A stretch of 64,000 nucleotides of DNA from positions 1 through 64,000 of the forward strand of contig CAYQMF010000016.1 in assembly GCA_964418595.1 (NCBI GenBank), written 5' to 3'. Positions 1-8,853 of this stretch are shown one piece after another. A program made the position numbers and the translations under genes. The number at the start of each line of letters is the position of its first letter. Within the stretch, counting starts at the first letter, position 1. The notes under the pieces were generated by a model that was given only the letters and a program-made list of their open reading frames with translations, did no database searches and was not told where the DNA came from. Origin of the DNA: CAYQMF01 sp964418595. GTDB taxonomy: Bacteria; Planctomycetota; UBA1135; UBA2386.

Positions 1-96
1 GGCTCAACCTGGCCTGGCGGCAGCACCTTCTCGCGTTCGCGAACCCGTGAGCCGAAGAGCCGGATGCAGTAGTCCTGCACGTCCGGATCTGTGAGG
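1..96. other. Left edge, no assignable gene
   Basis: This stretch precedes the first hairpin. Short open frames run off the window edge on both strands: on the minus strand an open frame from about position 86 to the edge, and on the plus strand a frame stopping at position 48. Either could be the end or beginning of a neighbouring gene, but fewer than 30 codons are visible and no family motif can be read, so no gene is called. Confidence 0.3.
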
Positions 97-121
97 GGCC
101 CGGAGCTTCAAGCTCCGGGCC
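97..121. terminator. Perfect palindrome, terminator-like hairpin
   Basis: Two 12-base arms (97-108 and 110-121) are perfectly complementary around a single central base, giving a very stable G+C-rich hairpin. No T-tract follows on either strand, so it is not a classical intrinsic terminator. It sits between whatever lies off the left edge and the 3' end of the pirin gene, which suits a bidirectional transcription end or a small dispersed palindrome. Confidence 0.4.
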
Positions 122-201
122 TACTCGACAACAGAGCGAGACAAGCAGAGGGAGCAAGGGCGGCGAAGGGGCACGGCGAGATGGGCCCTGTCGATCTCAA
201 C

Positions 202-1068
202 TCACGCGAGGTGCCCCATCCGCCCGCTGCGGTAGTCGGTCATGGCCTGGCGGATCTCAGCCGACGTGTTCATCACGAAGGGACCCTGGCCGGCGATCGG
301 CTCGTCGATGGGTTCGCCGGCGAGCAAGAGCGCGGTCGTGTCGTCGGTGACGTCGAGCGCGATGCTCCCGCCGTGCCGCGTGAAGCGGGCGACGGACGCG
401 GGACCGACGGCGACGTCACCGGCGCGCACGCCGCCTCGTAGCACGACGAGCGCGGTGGTGAAGCCGTCTTCGACGGCGAGCTCCGTGCGTCGGCCCGCGG
501 GGAGACGCAGGTCCCAGACGTGCACGGGCGTGAACGTCCTGGCCGGGCCCTGCGCGCCTGCGAACCCGCCGGCGATCACGCGCACGCTGCCGCCGCCGGG
601 CAGCGCGACCGTCGGCGCCTGCGCGGCGAGGATCGCCTGGTAGCGCGGCTTCGACATCTTGTCCTTGGCGGGCAGGTTCACCCAGAGCTGCACCATCTCG
701 AACGGGCCGCCGCGCGCCGCGAAGCCGCGGCCGTGGAACTCCTCGTGCACGACGCCGGAGCCCGCGGTCATCCACTGCACGTCGCCGGGGCCGATGCTGC
801 CGCCGCCGCCGCCGGAGTCGCGGTGCTCGACCTCACCTTCGTACACGATGGTGACCGTCTCGAAGCCTCGGTGCGGGTGCTCGCCGACGCCGCGCCGCGC
901 CGTGGTGGGGGGGAACTCGACGGGGCCCGCGTAGTCCAGCAGGAGGAAGGGGCTCAACTCCGCGCCGAGGTCGGGATATGCGAAGAGGGTACGGACCGGG
1001 AAGCCGTCGCCGACCCAGTGGCCGTGCTCGTTGCGCTCGACGGCGACGAGAGACTTGTGTGTCGTCAT
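202..1068 (-). CDS. Pirin family protein
   Basis: A 288-residue bicupin of the pirin family, normal in length. The metal-binding motif is present: His64 and His66 in HPHRGFE, then His108 and Glu110 in VVHEEF, matching the two-His plus His/Glu iron site of characterised pirins. The C-terminal cupin half ends with a family-typical segment (FVMNTSAEIRQA). Pirins are cytoplasmic iron proteins; some have quercetinase activity and others act as redox-sensing cofactors, and sequence alone does not say which applies here. It lies 68 bases downstream of the MFS gene on the same strand and may be cotranscribed with it. There is no signal peptide. Confidence 0.93.
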   Translation of the reverse strand: MTTHKSLVAVERNEHGHWVGDGFPVRTLFAYPDLGAELSPFLLLDYAGPVEFPPTTARRGVGEHPHRGFETVTIVYEGEVEHRDSGGGGGSIGPGDVQWMTAGSGVVHEEFHGRGFAARGGPFEMVQLWVNLPAKDKMSKPRYQAILAAQAPTVALPGGGSVRVIAGGFAGAQGPARTFTPVHVWDLRLPAGRRTELAVEDGFTTALVVLRGGVRAGDVAVGPASVARFTRHGGSIALDVTDDTTALLLAGEPIDEPIAGQGPFVMNTSAEIRQAMTDYRSGRMGHLA

Positions 1069-1136
1069 GAGAGGCCGCGGGGTAGGACGCGGATGCGGGG
1101 CACACTACTCGCGCGGGGCGCGTCGGAGGAACATGC

Positions 1137-2315
1137 TCACGTCGTGCGTCCCGCTGCCCGCAGCCGGCGCAGCGCCGGCAGGGTCGCCGCCACGCAGGCG
1201 ACCTCCGCGAACCCCGCGACCGCGAAGGCGCTGGCGTACCCCGTCTGCGCGCTGGTCGCAGCGCCCACGACCTGGCTGACGCCGCCGCCCACCAGCGGGC
1301 CGAGCACGAAACCGAGCGACCCGGCGGCGTTGAAGCCCCCGAGCGCCGTCGACCGGATCGCCGCCGGCGCCAGATCCGTGACCATGAGCAACGACGGCAC
1401 GAACATCACCGCCGAGAGCACGCCGAGGGCGAGCATCAGGATCGGCAGGAGCGATGGGCTCCAGGCGCCGAGCGTCATGACCGCGACGCCGTAGGCGAGG
1501 CTGCCGCCGACCACGAGGCCGGAGCGGGACGCGCGCTCGGACAACTTCGCGCACGGGTACGAGAGCAGCGCGAAGGGCGTGAGGAACACGCCGAGGAGCA
1601 GGCCGATGCGCGCGGCGGGGAGCGCGTGCACGTTGGCGAGGTAGAGGGTGAAGGTCGTCGTGAAGAAGCCCACCGTGAAGCGGTCGACGAACGCGAACGC
1701 GAAGGGCACGAGCAGCGCCTTCTCCTCGCGGGCGAGCGCGAGGATCCGACCCAGGCCCGGCCGCGTCCTGGGCGTCTTGTCGCGGACCGCGAACGCGACG
1801 AGCATTGCGGCGGCAAGCAGGACACACGCCCCGACCTGCAGAGGGGCCAGGGGGTTGGCCCGGCCGAGGAAGCCACCGAGCGGCGCGCCGAGCGCGACGC
1901 CGAGCGTGATGCCGGTGCCGACCGCGCCCATCATCCGGGCGCGTCCGCCGCCGGCCGACAGGTCGCCCGCCAGCGACAGCAGGAGCGAGAGTGCGGCGAT
2001 GTGCGCGCAGCCTTCGAGGCAACGCACGGCGAGGAAGACGGCGAACGGCAGCGTCGTCGTCAGCAACCACAGGCAGAGGGCGTCACACGCGAGCGCCGCC
2101 ACGATCAACGACCGCTGTCGACCGAGGCGATCGGCGACGGCGCCCACCAACGGTGCGGTGAACAGCGCACCGACCATGTTGATCGACATGAACAAGGACG
2201 TCAGCAGATCGCCGACCGCGAAGCGCGTCTGCACGAGATCGCGCAGCACCGGCACCGGCATGGTCACCGGCGCGAGCATCAGGACCGCGATCAGTCCGAA
2301 CAGGATGGGGGTCAC
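1137..2315 (-). CDS. MFS transporter, drug-exporter-like
   Basis: A 392-residue membrane protein with about 12 hydrophobic segments in two six-helix halves and a central basic loop near residues 180-200. The motif-A equivalent after TM2 is GAVADRLGRQRS (residues about 58-69), typical of the major facilitator superfamily. A Gly/Pro-rich TM5 segment (GVALGAPLGGFLG) resembles the antiporter motif C of drug-proton exporters. Substrate cannot be assigned. It lies upstream of the pirin gene on the same strand and downstream of the RIC protein with a 158-base gap. Starting at the first ATG leaves a short N-terminus running straight into TM1, as expected. Confidence 0.85.
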   Translation of the reverse strand: MTPILFGLIAVLMLAPVTMPVPVLRDLVQTRFAVGDLLTSLFMSINMVGALFTAPLVGAVADRLGRQRSLIVAALACDALCLWLLTTTLPFAVFLAVRCLEGCAHIAALSLLLSLAGDLSAGGGRARMMGAVGTGITLGVALGAPLGGFLGRANPLAPLQVGACVLLAAAMLVAFAVRDKTPRTRPGLGRILALAREEKALLVPFAFAFVDRFTVGFFTTTFTLYLANVHALPAARIGLLLGVFLTPFALLSYPCAKLSERASRSGLVVGGSLAYGVAVMTLGAWSPSLLPILMLALGVLSAVMFVPSLLMVTDLAPAAIRSTALGGFNAAGSLGFVLGPLVGGGVSQVVGAATSAQTGYASAFAVAGFAEVACVAATLPALRRLRAAGRTT

Positions 2316-2473
2316 TCGGCCTGGTCCGGGTGCCGCCAGGATGCCAGGTCGTTCTGGCTGCAGATGTCACGCTGCACGGATTCGGTCATGCGGGCATCGT
2401 CTTTCGCCGAGCGTCGCGCGCAACGTCGGACGAACGCGATCCCGTCGGCGCCGTCGACCGCCGGGTCGACGCG

Positions 2474-3148
2474 TCAGCTCTGCAGCGCGCGCGGGAAGAG
2501 CACGTAGTTCTCCAGGCACACGTGCTGCATCAGGTCGCGCTCGAACTCGGCGAGGCCCAGGTAGAGCGCGCGCCAGGTCCCGCACGCATCCGGCGGGGGT
2601 CCGTGCTCGGTCGTGAGCCGGCGGATCACGGCGAGGATCGCGCCGGCGTCCTCGTGCTCGCGCTCCATCTCCTGGATCGGACCGGCCGCCCCGGCACCCT
2701 TGCCGGCGACCAGCATCGGGAAGAGGACCTCCTCCTCCTTCGACATGTGCTGGCGCAGTTCGCTCTCCAGTGTCGCCAGCTCCCTCGCCAGGCCGCGCGG
2801 GCAGGTCGGCTTGTCGGCGTGGACCTTCTCGACGCGCAGCGCCATCGCCAGCAGGCGGGGCAGCTCCGTCCGGTGGCGCGCGTGGTAGTGATCGACGATG
2901 TGGGCGATCAGCTCCGAGGTCCCTCGGGCGTCCCAGGGCTCGAAGGCGTCGTCCTGGGATTCCTCGGCGCGGATCTCCTGGATCAGGGCGGCGACGTCGA
3001 GGCCCTTGCGGGCGCAGGCGTCCGTGAGGCTGACGTTGCCGTGGCAGCAGAAGTCGAGGTTGCGCCGGGCGAAGGCACGGGAGGCGCCGGCGCGGGTGGC
3101 GGCCAGCTCGGCCAGGGTGTCGGTCGGGCGGATGGTCTTGGTGGTCAT
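2474..3148 (-). CDS. RIC/ScdA-type di-iron iron-sulfur cluster repair protein
   Basis: This 224-residue protein has the layout of RIC (ScdA/YtfE/NorA) proteins. An N-terminal ScdA_N domain carries adjacent cysteines 34-35 (DFCCHG), and a hemerythrin-like domain follows with the expected His/Glu clusters (HIVDHYHARH, HMSKEEEVLFP, MEREHEDAG, HVCLENYVLFP). The family repairs Fe-S clusters damaged by nitric oxide or peroxide in the cytoplasm. The ATG at 3148 was chosen over an upstream in-frame start because it gives the family N-terminus and length (about 220 residues). It is divergent from the beta-helix gene, sharing a 158-base gap. Confidence 0.92.
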   Translation of the reverse strand: MTTKTIRPTDTLAELAATRAGASRAFARRNLDFCCHGNVSLTDACARKGLDVAALIQEIRAEESQDDAFEPWDARGTSELIAHIVDHYHARHRTELPRLLAMALRVEKVHADKPTCPRGLARELATLESELRQHMSKEEEVLFPMLVAGKGAGAAGPIQEMEREHEDAGAILAVIRRLTTEHGPPPDACGTWRALYLGLAEFERDLMQHVCLENYVLFPRALQS

Positions 3149-3306
3149 GTGGCGGTGGCAGGTCGATTGCCGGATCAACTCCGGCAGGGCCCTGGGAGAT
3201 ACGGATTGCCGCAGATTCCGGGATCCCGCGAACAGGGCGCCGAGCCGCGTCGCTGCCCCCGGTGTCCGGCAGGCGCGAACCCGCGCCACGGGCACGGAGT
3301 CCTCCC

Positions 3307-6300
3307 ATGTTCACGAGACTGCTTCTCATGGCCCTCACCGCTGGCAGCGCTTCCCTCGACCTTCCCGCCCAAGCCTGGTTCGTGCGCGCCGGCGCCCAAG
3401 ACGGCGACGGCACGCAGGCGCGGCCCTTCAACGACCCATGGCAGGCGTTCGAGCGCTGCCAGGCCGGCGACGCCATCCACATCGCCGAGGGCAAGTACTT
3501 CGGCAAGCTCGGGGTCGGCATGTGGGAGATCCCCTTCGACCGGGTGCAGGTCATCGGCGGCTACGCGGGCGACTTCGCCTCGCGCGATCCCTGGGCGCGG
3601 CCGACGCTGCTGCTCTGGGACAAGGCCTCGAAGAACCGGCCGAACACGGCCCGGCTCAGCTCGCGTGCGAAGGGCGTCGTCATCGACGGCATCGCCATCG
3701 ACATGCGCGACGAGAACGAGTACGTCGACGAGCAGCAGTCCGGTCGCAAGGACAAGGCCGTGGAGGAGGCGGCGATCTACCTCTGGCATCCGGGCACGGT
3801 GCGCAACTGCGTGATCGTCAACCCTCGCCAGGAGTGCGTGGTCGCGCGCGCCGGGGCGGTGATCGAGAACAACCTGTTCCTCAACGCACTGATCTACGCG
3901 GTGAAGATCGACCGCGGCGAGGATCCCAAGGCGGTCGCCGTCATCCGCAACAACACGATTCTCTTCCCCTGGGACAACAAGTCGCCGGGCACCGGCAACT
4001 ACCGCGGCTGCGGGATCTTCCTGGGCCAGGCCACGCACGCCGAGATCACCGGCAACATCCTCGCGCATTGCGACAACAACGCGATCCACAGCGTGACCGA
4101 CCTCGGTCGCACGTCGGTGACCAAGAACCTGTTCTCGATGAACCTGTTCAGCAACCTGCTGAGCGGCGTGAACAACCAGAACGCCTCCGTCGACGACCAG
4201 ACGATGGAGTTGCTCGAGGAGGTCGGCCTCAAGGCGTGCGACGGCAACGAGGTCGCCGCGACCGGTCTGCCCCTGGACGCCCAGTGGCTCGACAAGTACT
4301 CGCAGCGCACGTCGTCGCAGCCGGGCAAGGTCGTCATGGACGACTGGAACAAGTTCCGTCAAGTCGCGGGCCTGCCGCTCGTCGGCACCGGCTACAAGCT
4401 AGCCACCGGCGTCGCGCCGCCCTACGCGTTCGACAAGGCGCTGTTGCTGGTCACCGGGCGGAAGGACAACCACAAGGCGGGCGCTCGTGCCGTGAAGCTC
4501 GAGGTCAAGCTCGGCACACCGGCGGCGGCGGCCGCGGTCACCAAGACCTACACCCAGGCCGACATCGCGCAGTGGGCGGGCCAGCCCGACAGCGTCAACG
4601 GCAAGAACCTCGAGATGGTGGTCGCGATCAGCAGCGCGGCCAACATCAGCGGGATCCCGGCGACCTTCAAGCCGGACCAGCACGAGGGCGTGTTCCTGCA
4701 CGACACGGAGAACAAGGGCGTGCGGGTGGTCGGCTTCTTCCCCAAGGGCACCAATGCGGCGCGCGTCGTCGGCCAGGACAGCGGTTACTACGGCGGCAGC
4801 GGCAAGCCGACGCGCGTTCACCTCGTGCGCGGCACCGCCTACGTGTCGACCGGCTACCCCAAGGCCGCCTTCTTCATCGACAGCATCGAGCGCTACGAAG
4901 GCGCGCCGACGGCGGCGGCCGCTCCGGCCCGTCCCAAGGGCCGCGACTGGTTCGTGCGCGCCGGCGCCACCGGCGGCGACGGCAGCAAGGAGAAGCCGTT
5001 CCGCGACCCCTTCCAGGCGCTGGAGAAGGTCCAGGCCGGCGACAGCATCCACGTCGCGGGGGGTGAATACCACGGCAAGATGCGCGTCGGCCGCTGGAAG
5101 GTGGAGGCGCCGTACGTCGCGCTCATCGGCGGCTACGACGCGGGCTTCACGGAGCGCGCGCCGTGGGCGAACCCGACGCGGCTCCTGTGTCCCGCCGACT
5201 TCAAGGGTACGCGCGGCGGCTACACGATCGAGGGCGACGCCGACCACACCGGCTGCATCATCGACGGTTTCGTCTTCGACAAGCGCCTGAACAACAACTA
5301 CGGCCCGGACGGCAATCTCATCGATCAGTTCACCGACCACAGCGAGCACCTCTGGCTCAACAAGCCGGAGTGCGTGGTGCGCAACTGCATCTTCCTCAAC
5401 GGTGCCGAGGGCGCGGTCATCGTCGCCAACGGTCAGACCCTCGAGAACAACGTGTTCATGAACCACATGAGCGCGACGATCGCGATTCGCGCTGGCCACA
5501 CGACCACGCCGATCGTGATCCGCAACAACACCGTGCTGTTCAGTTGGGAGCGCGCCAACCGCTTCGGCAAGGGCATGGGCTACGGCGGCGAAGCGATCAC
5601 CACGGTGACGGGCGTGCGCGCCCGGATCGAGGGCAACATCTTCCAGTTCAGCGACAACAACGCGATCCGGTTCAACACCGACCCCAAGGACGTGTCGCTC
5701 ACCGACAACGTGTTCGCGCAGAACCTCTGGGCGATCCTCTACAAGACCGAGAACATCGTCGACGACGCGAACTTCGCGCAGCTCGCCGACTTCGGTCTCG
5801 CCAAGTGCTCGGGCAACCAGCTCATGGTCCCCGGCATCCCGATCGACGCGAAGTGGTTCGACGTCTACCTGAACCGCACCGCCTACGTGCCCGGCAAGGT
5901 CACCATGGACGGCTGGAACCAGGTGCGCGACATCCTCGGCCAGCCGATGCTGGCGACCGGGGGCTCGGCCGGCGAAGGCCGCGCGCCGGCCTACGACTGG
6001 AAGCTGGCCCTGTCGATGGTCCCGAAGAACCCGCAGTGCAAGGCCGGCGCCCGCGCCGCGCGCGAGGCCGCGCAGTTCAGCGGCATCGTGCGCGAGGAGG
6101 TGCAGCACGACTACGACGAGACCACGTGGGACGTCGCCAAGAACGCCGACGCCTGGAGTGCCCTTGACGGCAAGCGGGTGGCCCTGCAGTGCGCGATCTA
6201 CCGCATCGACAACCAGTGGAAGCTCGACGACATCAAGAAGGAAGAGTACGAGTGCTTCCAGGTCGTGGGCCCGCTCGGCAGCGACAGCGGCGGTCAGCCC

Positions 6301-6459
6301 CTGCGCCTCTACGTCAAGCGCGGCACCGCGGTCGAGCGCACGCTGCGCAACGCCAAGATGCAGGAGCGCGGCGTGCCGGACCAACTGCACGTCGTCAGCG
6401 GCGTTGCGCGCCAGAACCGCTCGATGGTCGTCGAGGCCGCGGCGAAGTCGGACGGCTGA
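3307..6459 (+). CDS. Secreted tandem-duplicated right-handed beta-helix protein
   Basis: A 1050-residue exported protein. The signal peptide (residues 1-23) ends near LPAQA. Two homologous halves follow, opening with WFVRAGAQDGDG at residue 24 and WFVRAGATGGDG at residue 548. Each has a DUF1565-like beginning, a run of short Asn-rich beta-strand turns (IRNNTILF, IEGNIFQF, ENNLFLN) typical of parallel beta-helices, then a separate C-terminal beta domain. Such folds bind or cleave polysaccharides, but no catalytic residues can be named. The ATG at 3307 follows a GGAG at good spacing; an upstream GTG at 3262 would break the signal peptide. The last 109 bases of the gene recur at 8854-8962. Confidence 0.88.
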   Translation: MFTRLLLMALTAGSASLDLPAQAWFVRAGAQDGDGTQARPFNDPWQAFERCQAGDAIHIAEGKYFGKLGVGMWEIPFDRVQVIGGYAGDFASRDPWARPTLLLWDKASKNRPNTARLSSRAKGVVIDGIAIDMRDENEYVDEQQSGRKDKAVEEAAIYLWHPGTVRNCVIVNPRQECVVARAGAVIENNLFLNALIYAVKIDRGEDPKAVAVIRNNTILFPWDNKSPGTGNYRGCGIFLGQATHAEITGNILAHCDNNAIHSVTDLGRTSVTKNLFSMNLFSNLLSGVNNQNASVDDQTMELLEEVGLKACDGNEVAATGLPLDAQWLDKYSQRTSSQPGKVVMDDWNKFRQVAGLPLVGTGYKLATGVAPPYAFDKALLLVTGRKDNHKAGARAVKLEVKLGTPAAAAAVTKTYTQADIAQWAGQPDSVNGKNLEMVVAISSAANISGIPATFKPDQHEGVFLHDTENKGVRVVGFFPKGTNAARVVGQDSGYYGGSGKPTRVHLVRGTAYVSTGYPKAAFFIDSIERYEGAPTAAAAPARPKGRDWFVRAGATGGDGSKEKPFRDPFQALEKVQAGDSIHVAGGEYHGKMRVGRWKVEAPYVALIGGYDAGFTERAPWANPTRLLCPADFKGTRGGYTIEGDADHTGCIIDGFVFDKRLNNNYGPDGNLIDQFTDHSEHLWLNKPECVVRNCIFLNGAEGAVIVANGQTLENNVFMNHMSATIAIRAGHTTTPIVIRNNTVLFSWERANRFGKGMGYGGEAITTVTGVRARIEGNIFQFSDNNAIRFNTDPKDVSLTDNVFAQNLWAILYKTENIVDDANFAQLADFGLAKCSGNQLMVPGIPIDAKWFDVYLNRTAYVPGKVTMDGWNQVRDILGQPMLATGGSAGEGRAPAYDWKLALSMVPKNPQCKAGARAAREAAQFSGIVREEVQHDYDETTWDVAKNADAWSALDGKRVALQCAIYRIDNQWKLDDIKKEEYECFQVVGPLGSDSGGQPLRLYVKRGTAVERTLRNAKMQERGVPDQLHVVSGVARQNRSMVVEAAAKSDG
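6351..6459 (+). repeat. 109-bp direct repeat, left copy
   Basis: This is the 3' end of the beta-helix gene, including its stop codon. It matches 8854-8962 with a single mismatch (T at 6405, C at 8908). Weaker similarity continues a few bases past the stop (6464-6474). The intervening 2.4 kb holds a lower-GC three-gene cassette. Confidence 0.95.
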
Positions 6460-6605
6460 TCTTCTACTCCCGCGGGTCCTCTGCACTTGCGAGCGGGAGC
6501 AGGAGTCGCTTCTGAAGACAACCGCACCCGCGCCTCCCTCTCGGGCAGCGACCATGGCCGCAGCGCCGCCACGATCTGGTCGGAATCGAGCCGCCGCGGC
6601 AGTTC

Positions 6606-7409
6606 TCAGTGCGGGGTGAGCGCGTCGACCACCGAATCGAGCATTTGCCTCAGGTTGCCGTCGAGCATTCCTGGGCGCACCAGCACGCGGAGCTCGTACG
6701 GCAAGTAGATCATCACGAACGCGACCGAACCTTGGTCGAGGTGAGCGCCCCAGTCGCCCAACGCGCGGGGGGGCGTGGGCCCGGGATGAACGAGGATCTG
6801 AGCCGTGGCTTTGCCCGTGGACAAGAGCTCCGGGAAATGGTCGATGAGCGCGAGGAACACGGGGCGGCAGGCCTCGCCCCGGCGGTAGGTGATGGCCTCC
6901 GGTGAGTCCCCCTCGGGGGCCTTGGGCCTGGGGACCGGGATCTCACTTCGCTCTCGCTCGGCGGCGCCGGCGGCCCGGGTCATGGCAGCGTAGGCCGCAT
7001 CGAGCTCGGCGTCGGTGGCGACGCGCCCTGGGGGAGGAAACGTGACGCGAGCGTTCGCCGCCTCGAGCGCCGCCACGACCCGGTCTCGGGAGACCCGTCC
7101 TGCGACCGCTTCTGCGTACCGCAGGAACGCTCGTTCGCGCGGCGAGAGTGCGTCACTGTCGGGCCAGGGTACGACTCCCGCTGTGACCGCGCTGGTGGCC
7201 TGCGCGTTGGAAGGAGCGGGCTGGTTCCTTTCCGCTGTGCGGAGATCCGGAATCGCGGGAGCAGCAGGCCTCGTTGTCTCGCTGCTTCGTGGAGCGTTGG
7301 AGAGGCTCGTCGCGCCCGAACCATCGGGGCGGACAGCAGATCTCACGCACATCGCGATGGCGACAAGGATCCCGCTGGCTGTGAGGGCTACGAGCAGCCA
7401 CTTGGACAT
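6606..7409 (-). CDS. Membrane-anchored protein of unknown function (cassette gene 3)
   Basis: 267 residues with one N-terminal hydrophobic segment (residues 4-25), then a Pro/Ala/Ser/Thr-rich linker to about residue 85 and a globular C-terminal domain. The fold looks like a single-pass anchored extracytoplasmic protein. It is a diverged paralog of the gene at 7984-8787: same length, same architecture, and alignable blocks (RYAEAVAGRVSRDR, ACRPVFLALIDHFPELL, C-terminal ELRVLVRP). A further ATG at 7469 would overlap the previous stop by four bases but adds 20 polar residues before the anchor; the ATG at 7409 follows GGGGAG and is preferred. No known family was recognised. Confidence 0.65.
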   Translation of the reverse strand: MSKWLLVALTASGILVAIAMCVRSAVRPDGSGATSLSNAPRSSETTRPAAPAIPDLRTAERNQPAPSNAQATSAVTAGVVPWPDSDALSPRERAFLRYAEAVAGRVSRDRVVAALEAANARVTFPPPGRVATDAELDAAYAAMTRAAGAAERERSEIPVPRPKAPEGDSPEAITYRRGEACRPVFLALIDHFPELLSTGKATAQILVHPGPTPPRALGDWGAHLDQGSVAFVMIYLPYELRVLVRPGMLDGNLRQMLDSVVDALTPH

Positions 7410-7465
7410 GGGGTTCCCGTTCTCCCCGGCATGCGGACCGGCATCACGAAGTCGCTGGGCTCCGG

Positions 7466-7987
7466 TCATTCGATGGGCGGCAGACAAGGAGTGCAGCTTC
7501 CCGAAATCGTAACCGAGGCGACGGTCGTCGAAGTGCTGCTTGGCCCGCTGGTGGACACGAAGTTCCCACTGACAGACCCGCCACACCCCACGGTGCGCGA
7601 GAATGTCCACATCTGCCCACCGTGATCGTTCCAGATCCTGGCTGGCGCCTTGCACCAGAGTTCAGGTGGGTTCGGGTACACAGTGCAGTCCGAAGTCCAC
7701 CAGAATGGCACGAGGTTCCAGAGATCCTGCGCGGGGCACACCACCTCGACGGAGAGTCTATGTGTGCAAGGGGAGATCTGGCCGCACACACCTTGATTCT
7801 CTTCGCACGTCCCCTTCAGAATGAGCCAGAAGGGGTAGACAACGGTTCCTGCCCACGCTGGATCCGTATTGTACCATATCGACGGGGAACCTGCGTCCTT
7901 CTGTCCAGTGCACCGTGTCGTGCAATCCGATTCCGTCGCGGCGAGACAGAGCGACAGAGCAAGTATGCCGGATGTGATGATCTTCAT
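7466..7987 (-). CDS. Small Cys-rich secreted protein of unknown function (cassette gene 2)
   Basis: 173 residues with a clear signal peptide (about residues 1-18, ISGILALSLCLAAT region) and a mature part rich in Cys (about a dozen), Trp, Pro and Thr, suggesting a disulfide-stabilised exported protein. Its ATG overlaps the TGA of the preceding gene by four bases (ATGA at 7984-7987), so the two are probably translationally coupled. The stop likewise overlaps a possible start of the next gene. Base composition is visibly lower in G+C than the neighbourhood: 57% in the 60 bases from 7921, against 73% in the 60 bases from 9121. No family was recognised. Confidence 0.65.
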   Translation of the reverse strand: MKIITSGILALSLCLAATESDCTTRCTGQKDAGSPSIWYNTDPAWAGTVVYPFWLILKGTCEENQGVCGQISPCTHRLSVEVVCPAQDLWNLVPFWWTSDCTVYPNPPELWCKAPARIWNDHGGQMWTFSRTVGCGGSVSGNFVSTSGPSSTSTTVASVTISGSCTPCLPPIE

Positions 7988-8787
7988 TGTTGGACGATGT
8001 GGTCGAAGATGTCTTGCATGGCTGGTGGAACGATTTCGCGCTTGACGCGCACCTCGACGGACCACGGACTCCGATCGATCCTGTAGGTGATCCCATCTGG
8101 GTCTGGCATGATCGAGAAGCCCTCCACTATCCGGTTGGCCGTGGGCTGGACAGTGGTGAGCCGTAGCGAGATCGGCATCTGTCCACGGTGGACCAATTCG
8201 GCTGCGTCAGGGACGATTGCAGCAAAGAGCTGCCGGCATCCGTGCGCCGCTCTTTGTGGGGGCGAGAGTTCCGGGGCGCCTTGGGTTGCCTCGACCATCA
8301 TCAGCGCCCCGCCAAGTGCTCGTACGAGGCAGTCGTGCAGATGATCCACCATGGCGGGTGAGACCGGAACCTGCGCCGGTACGGCTACGACGAGGCCCGC
8401 GCCCGCGACCGCCTGCGCGAACTCTTGTCGCGGGAGCAACCCGCTCGCCAACTCGACGTAGCGCCGCTGATTCTGCAGCCGCGCCTCGACGTGCGGCGGA
8501 TGACTCGGCTGGGGAGCAATCGGGGATTGCGCTGTGTCGCCCCGGGAGTCGCGCGGGATCGCCTCACGTGTGCTCCGGGGCGTGAGATCGCCCTGAGACA
8601 CAGGATCGTCCGGAGACGCAGAGGCGGCTGGTGCTGTCTGCAGGGCATCGAGACTGCGCCGGACCTCTGGATCGACCGTGACCCCCAGGTGCGACGGGGG
8701 ATTCACGAAGAACCACCGGACTCCGAGGCCCCCGGCCACCACGCCCATGAGGAGCGCCACTTCGATTCTCCAAGCGGACCTGGCCAT
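7984..8787 (-). CDS. Membrane-anchored protein of unknown function (cassette gene 1)
   Basis: 267 residues. An N-terminal hydrophobic segment (about residues 8-28) is followed by a Pro/Ser/Asp-rich linker to about residue 100 and a globular domain ending in PPAMQDIFDHIVQQ. It is a paralog of the gene at 6606-7409, with matching blocks RRYVELASGLLPRQ, GCRQLFAAIVPDAAELV and SVEVRVKRE. A start at 8859 is also open but begins inside the flanking direct repeat and adds a basic tail; the ATG at 8787 directly precedes the anchor and is preferred. It is the first gene of a tightly coupled three-gene unit. No known family was recognised. Confidence 0.65.
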   Translation of the reverse strand: MARSAWRIEVALLMGVVAGGLGVRWFFVNPPSHLGVTVDPEVRRSLDALQTAPAASASPDDPVSQGDLTPRSTREAIPRDSRGDTAQSPIAPQPSHPPHVEARLQNQRRYVELASGLLPRQEFAQAVAGAGLVVAVPAQVPVSPAMVDHLHDCLVRALGGALMMVEATQGAPELSPPQRAAHGCRQLFAAIVPDAAELVHRGQMPISLRLTTVQPTANRIVEGFSIMPDPDGITYRIDRSPWSVEVRVKREIVPPAMQDIFDHIVQQ

Positions 8788-8853
8788 TCTGGCCCGGATC
8801 TTGTGTGTGTGTGTTGTCAAGCTTGTTCGCGCCAATCTGGCGAGCACGCACGG

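Noticed and set aside
3163..3178. FNR/Dnr-like box (TCGAT, six bases, ATCAA) upstream of the RIC gene
   Set aside because: The consensus needs a four-base spacer and a TTGAT left half; this has six bases and a mismatch, so nitric-oxide or oxygen control is not supported by sequence.
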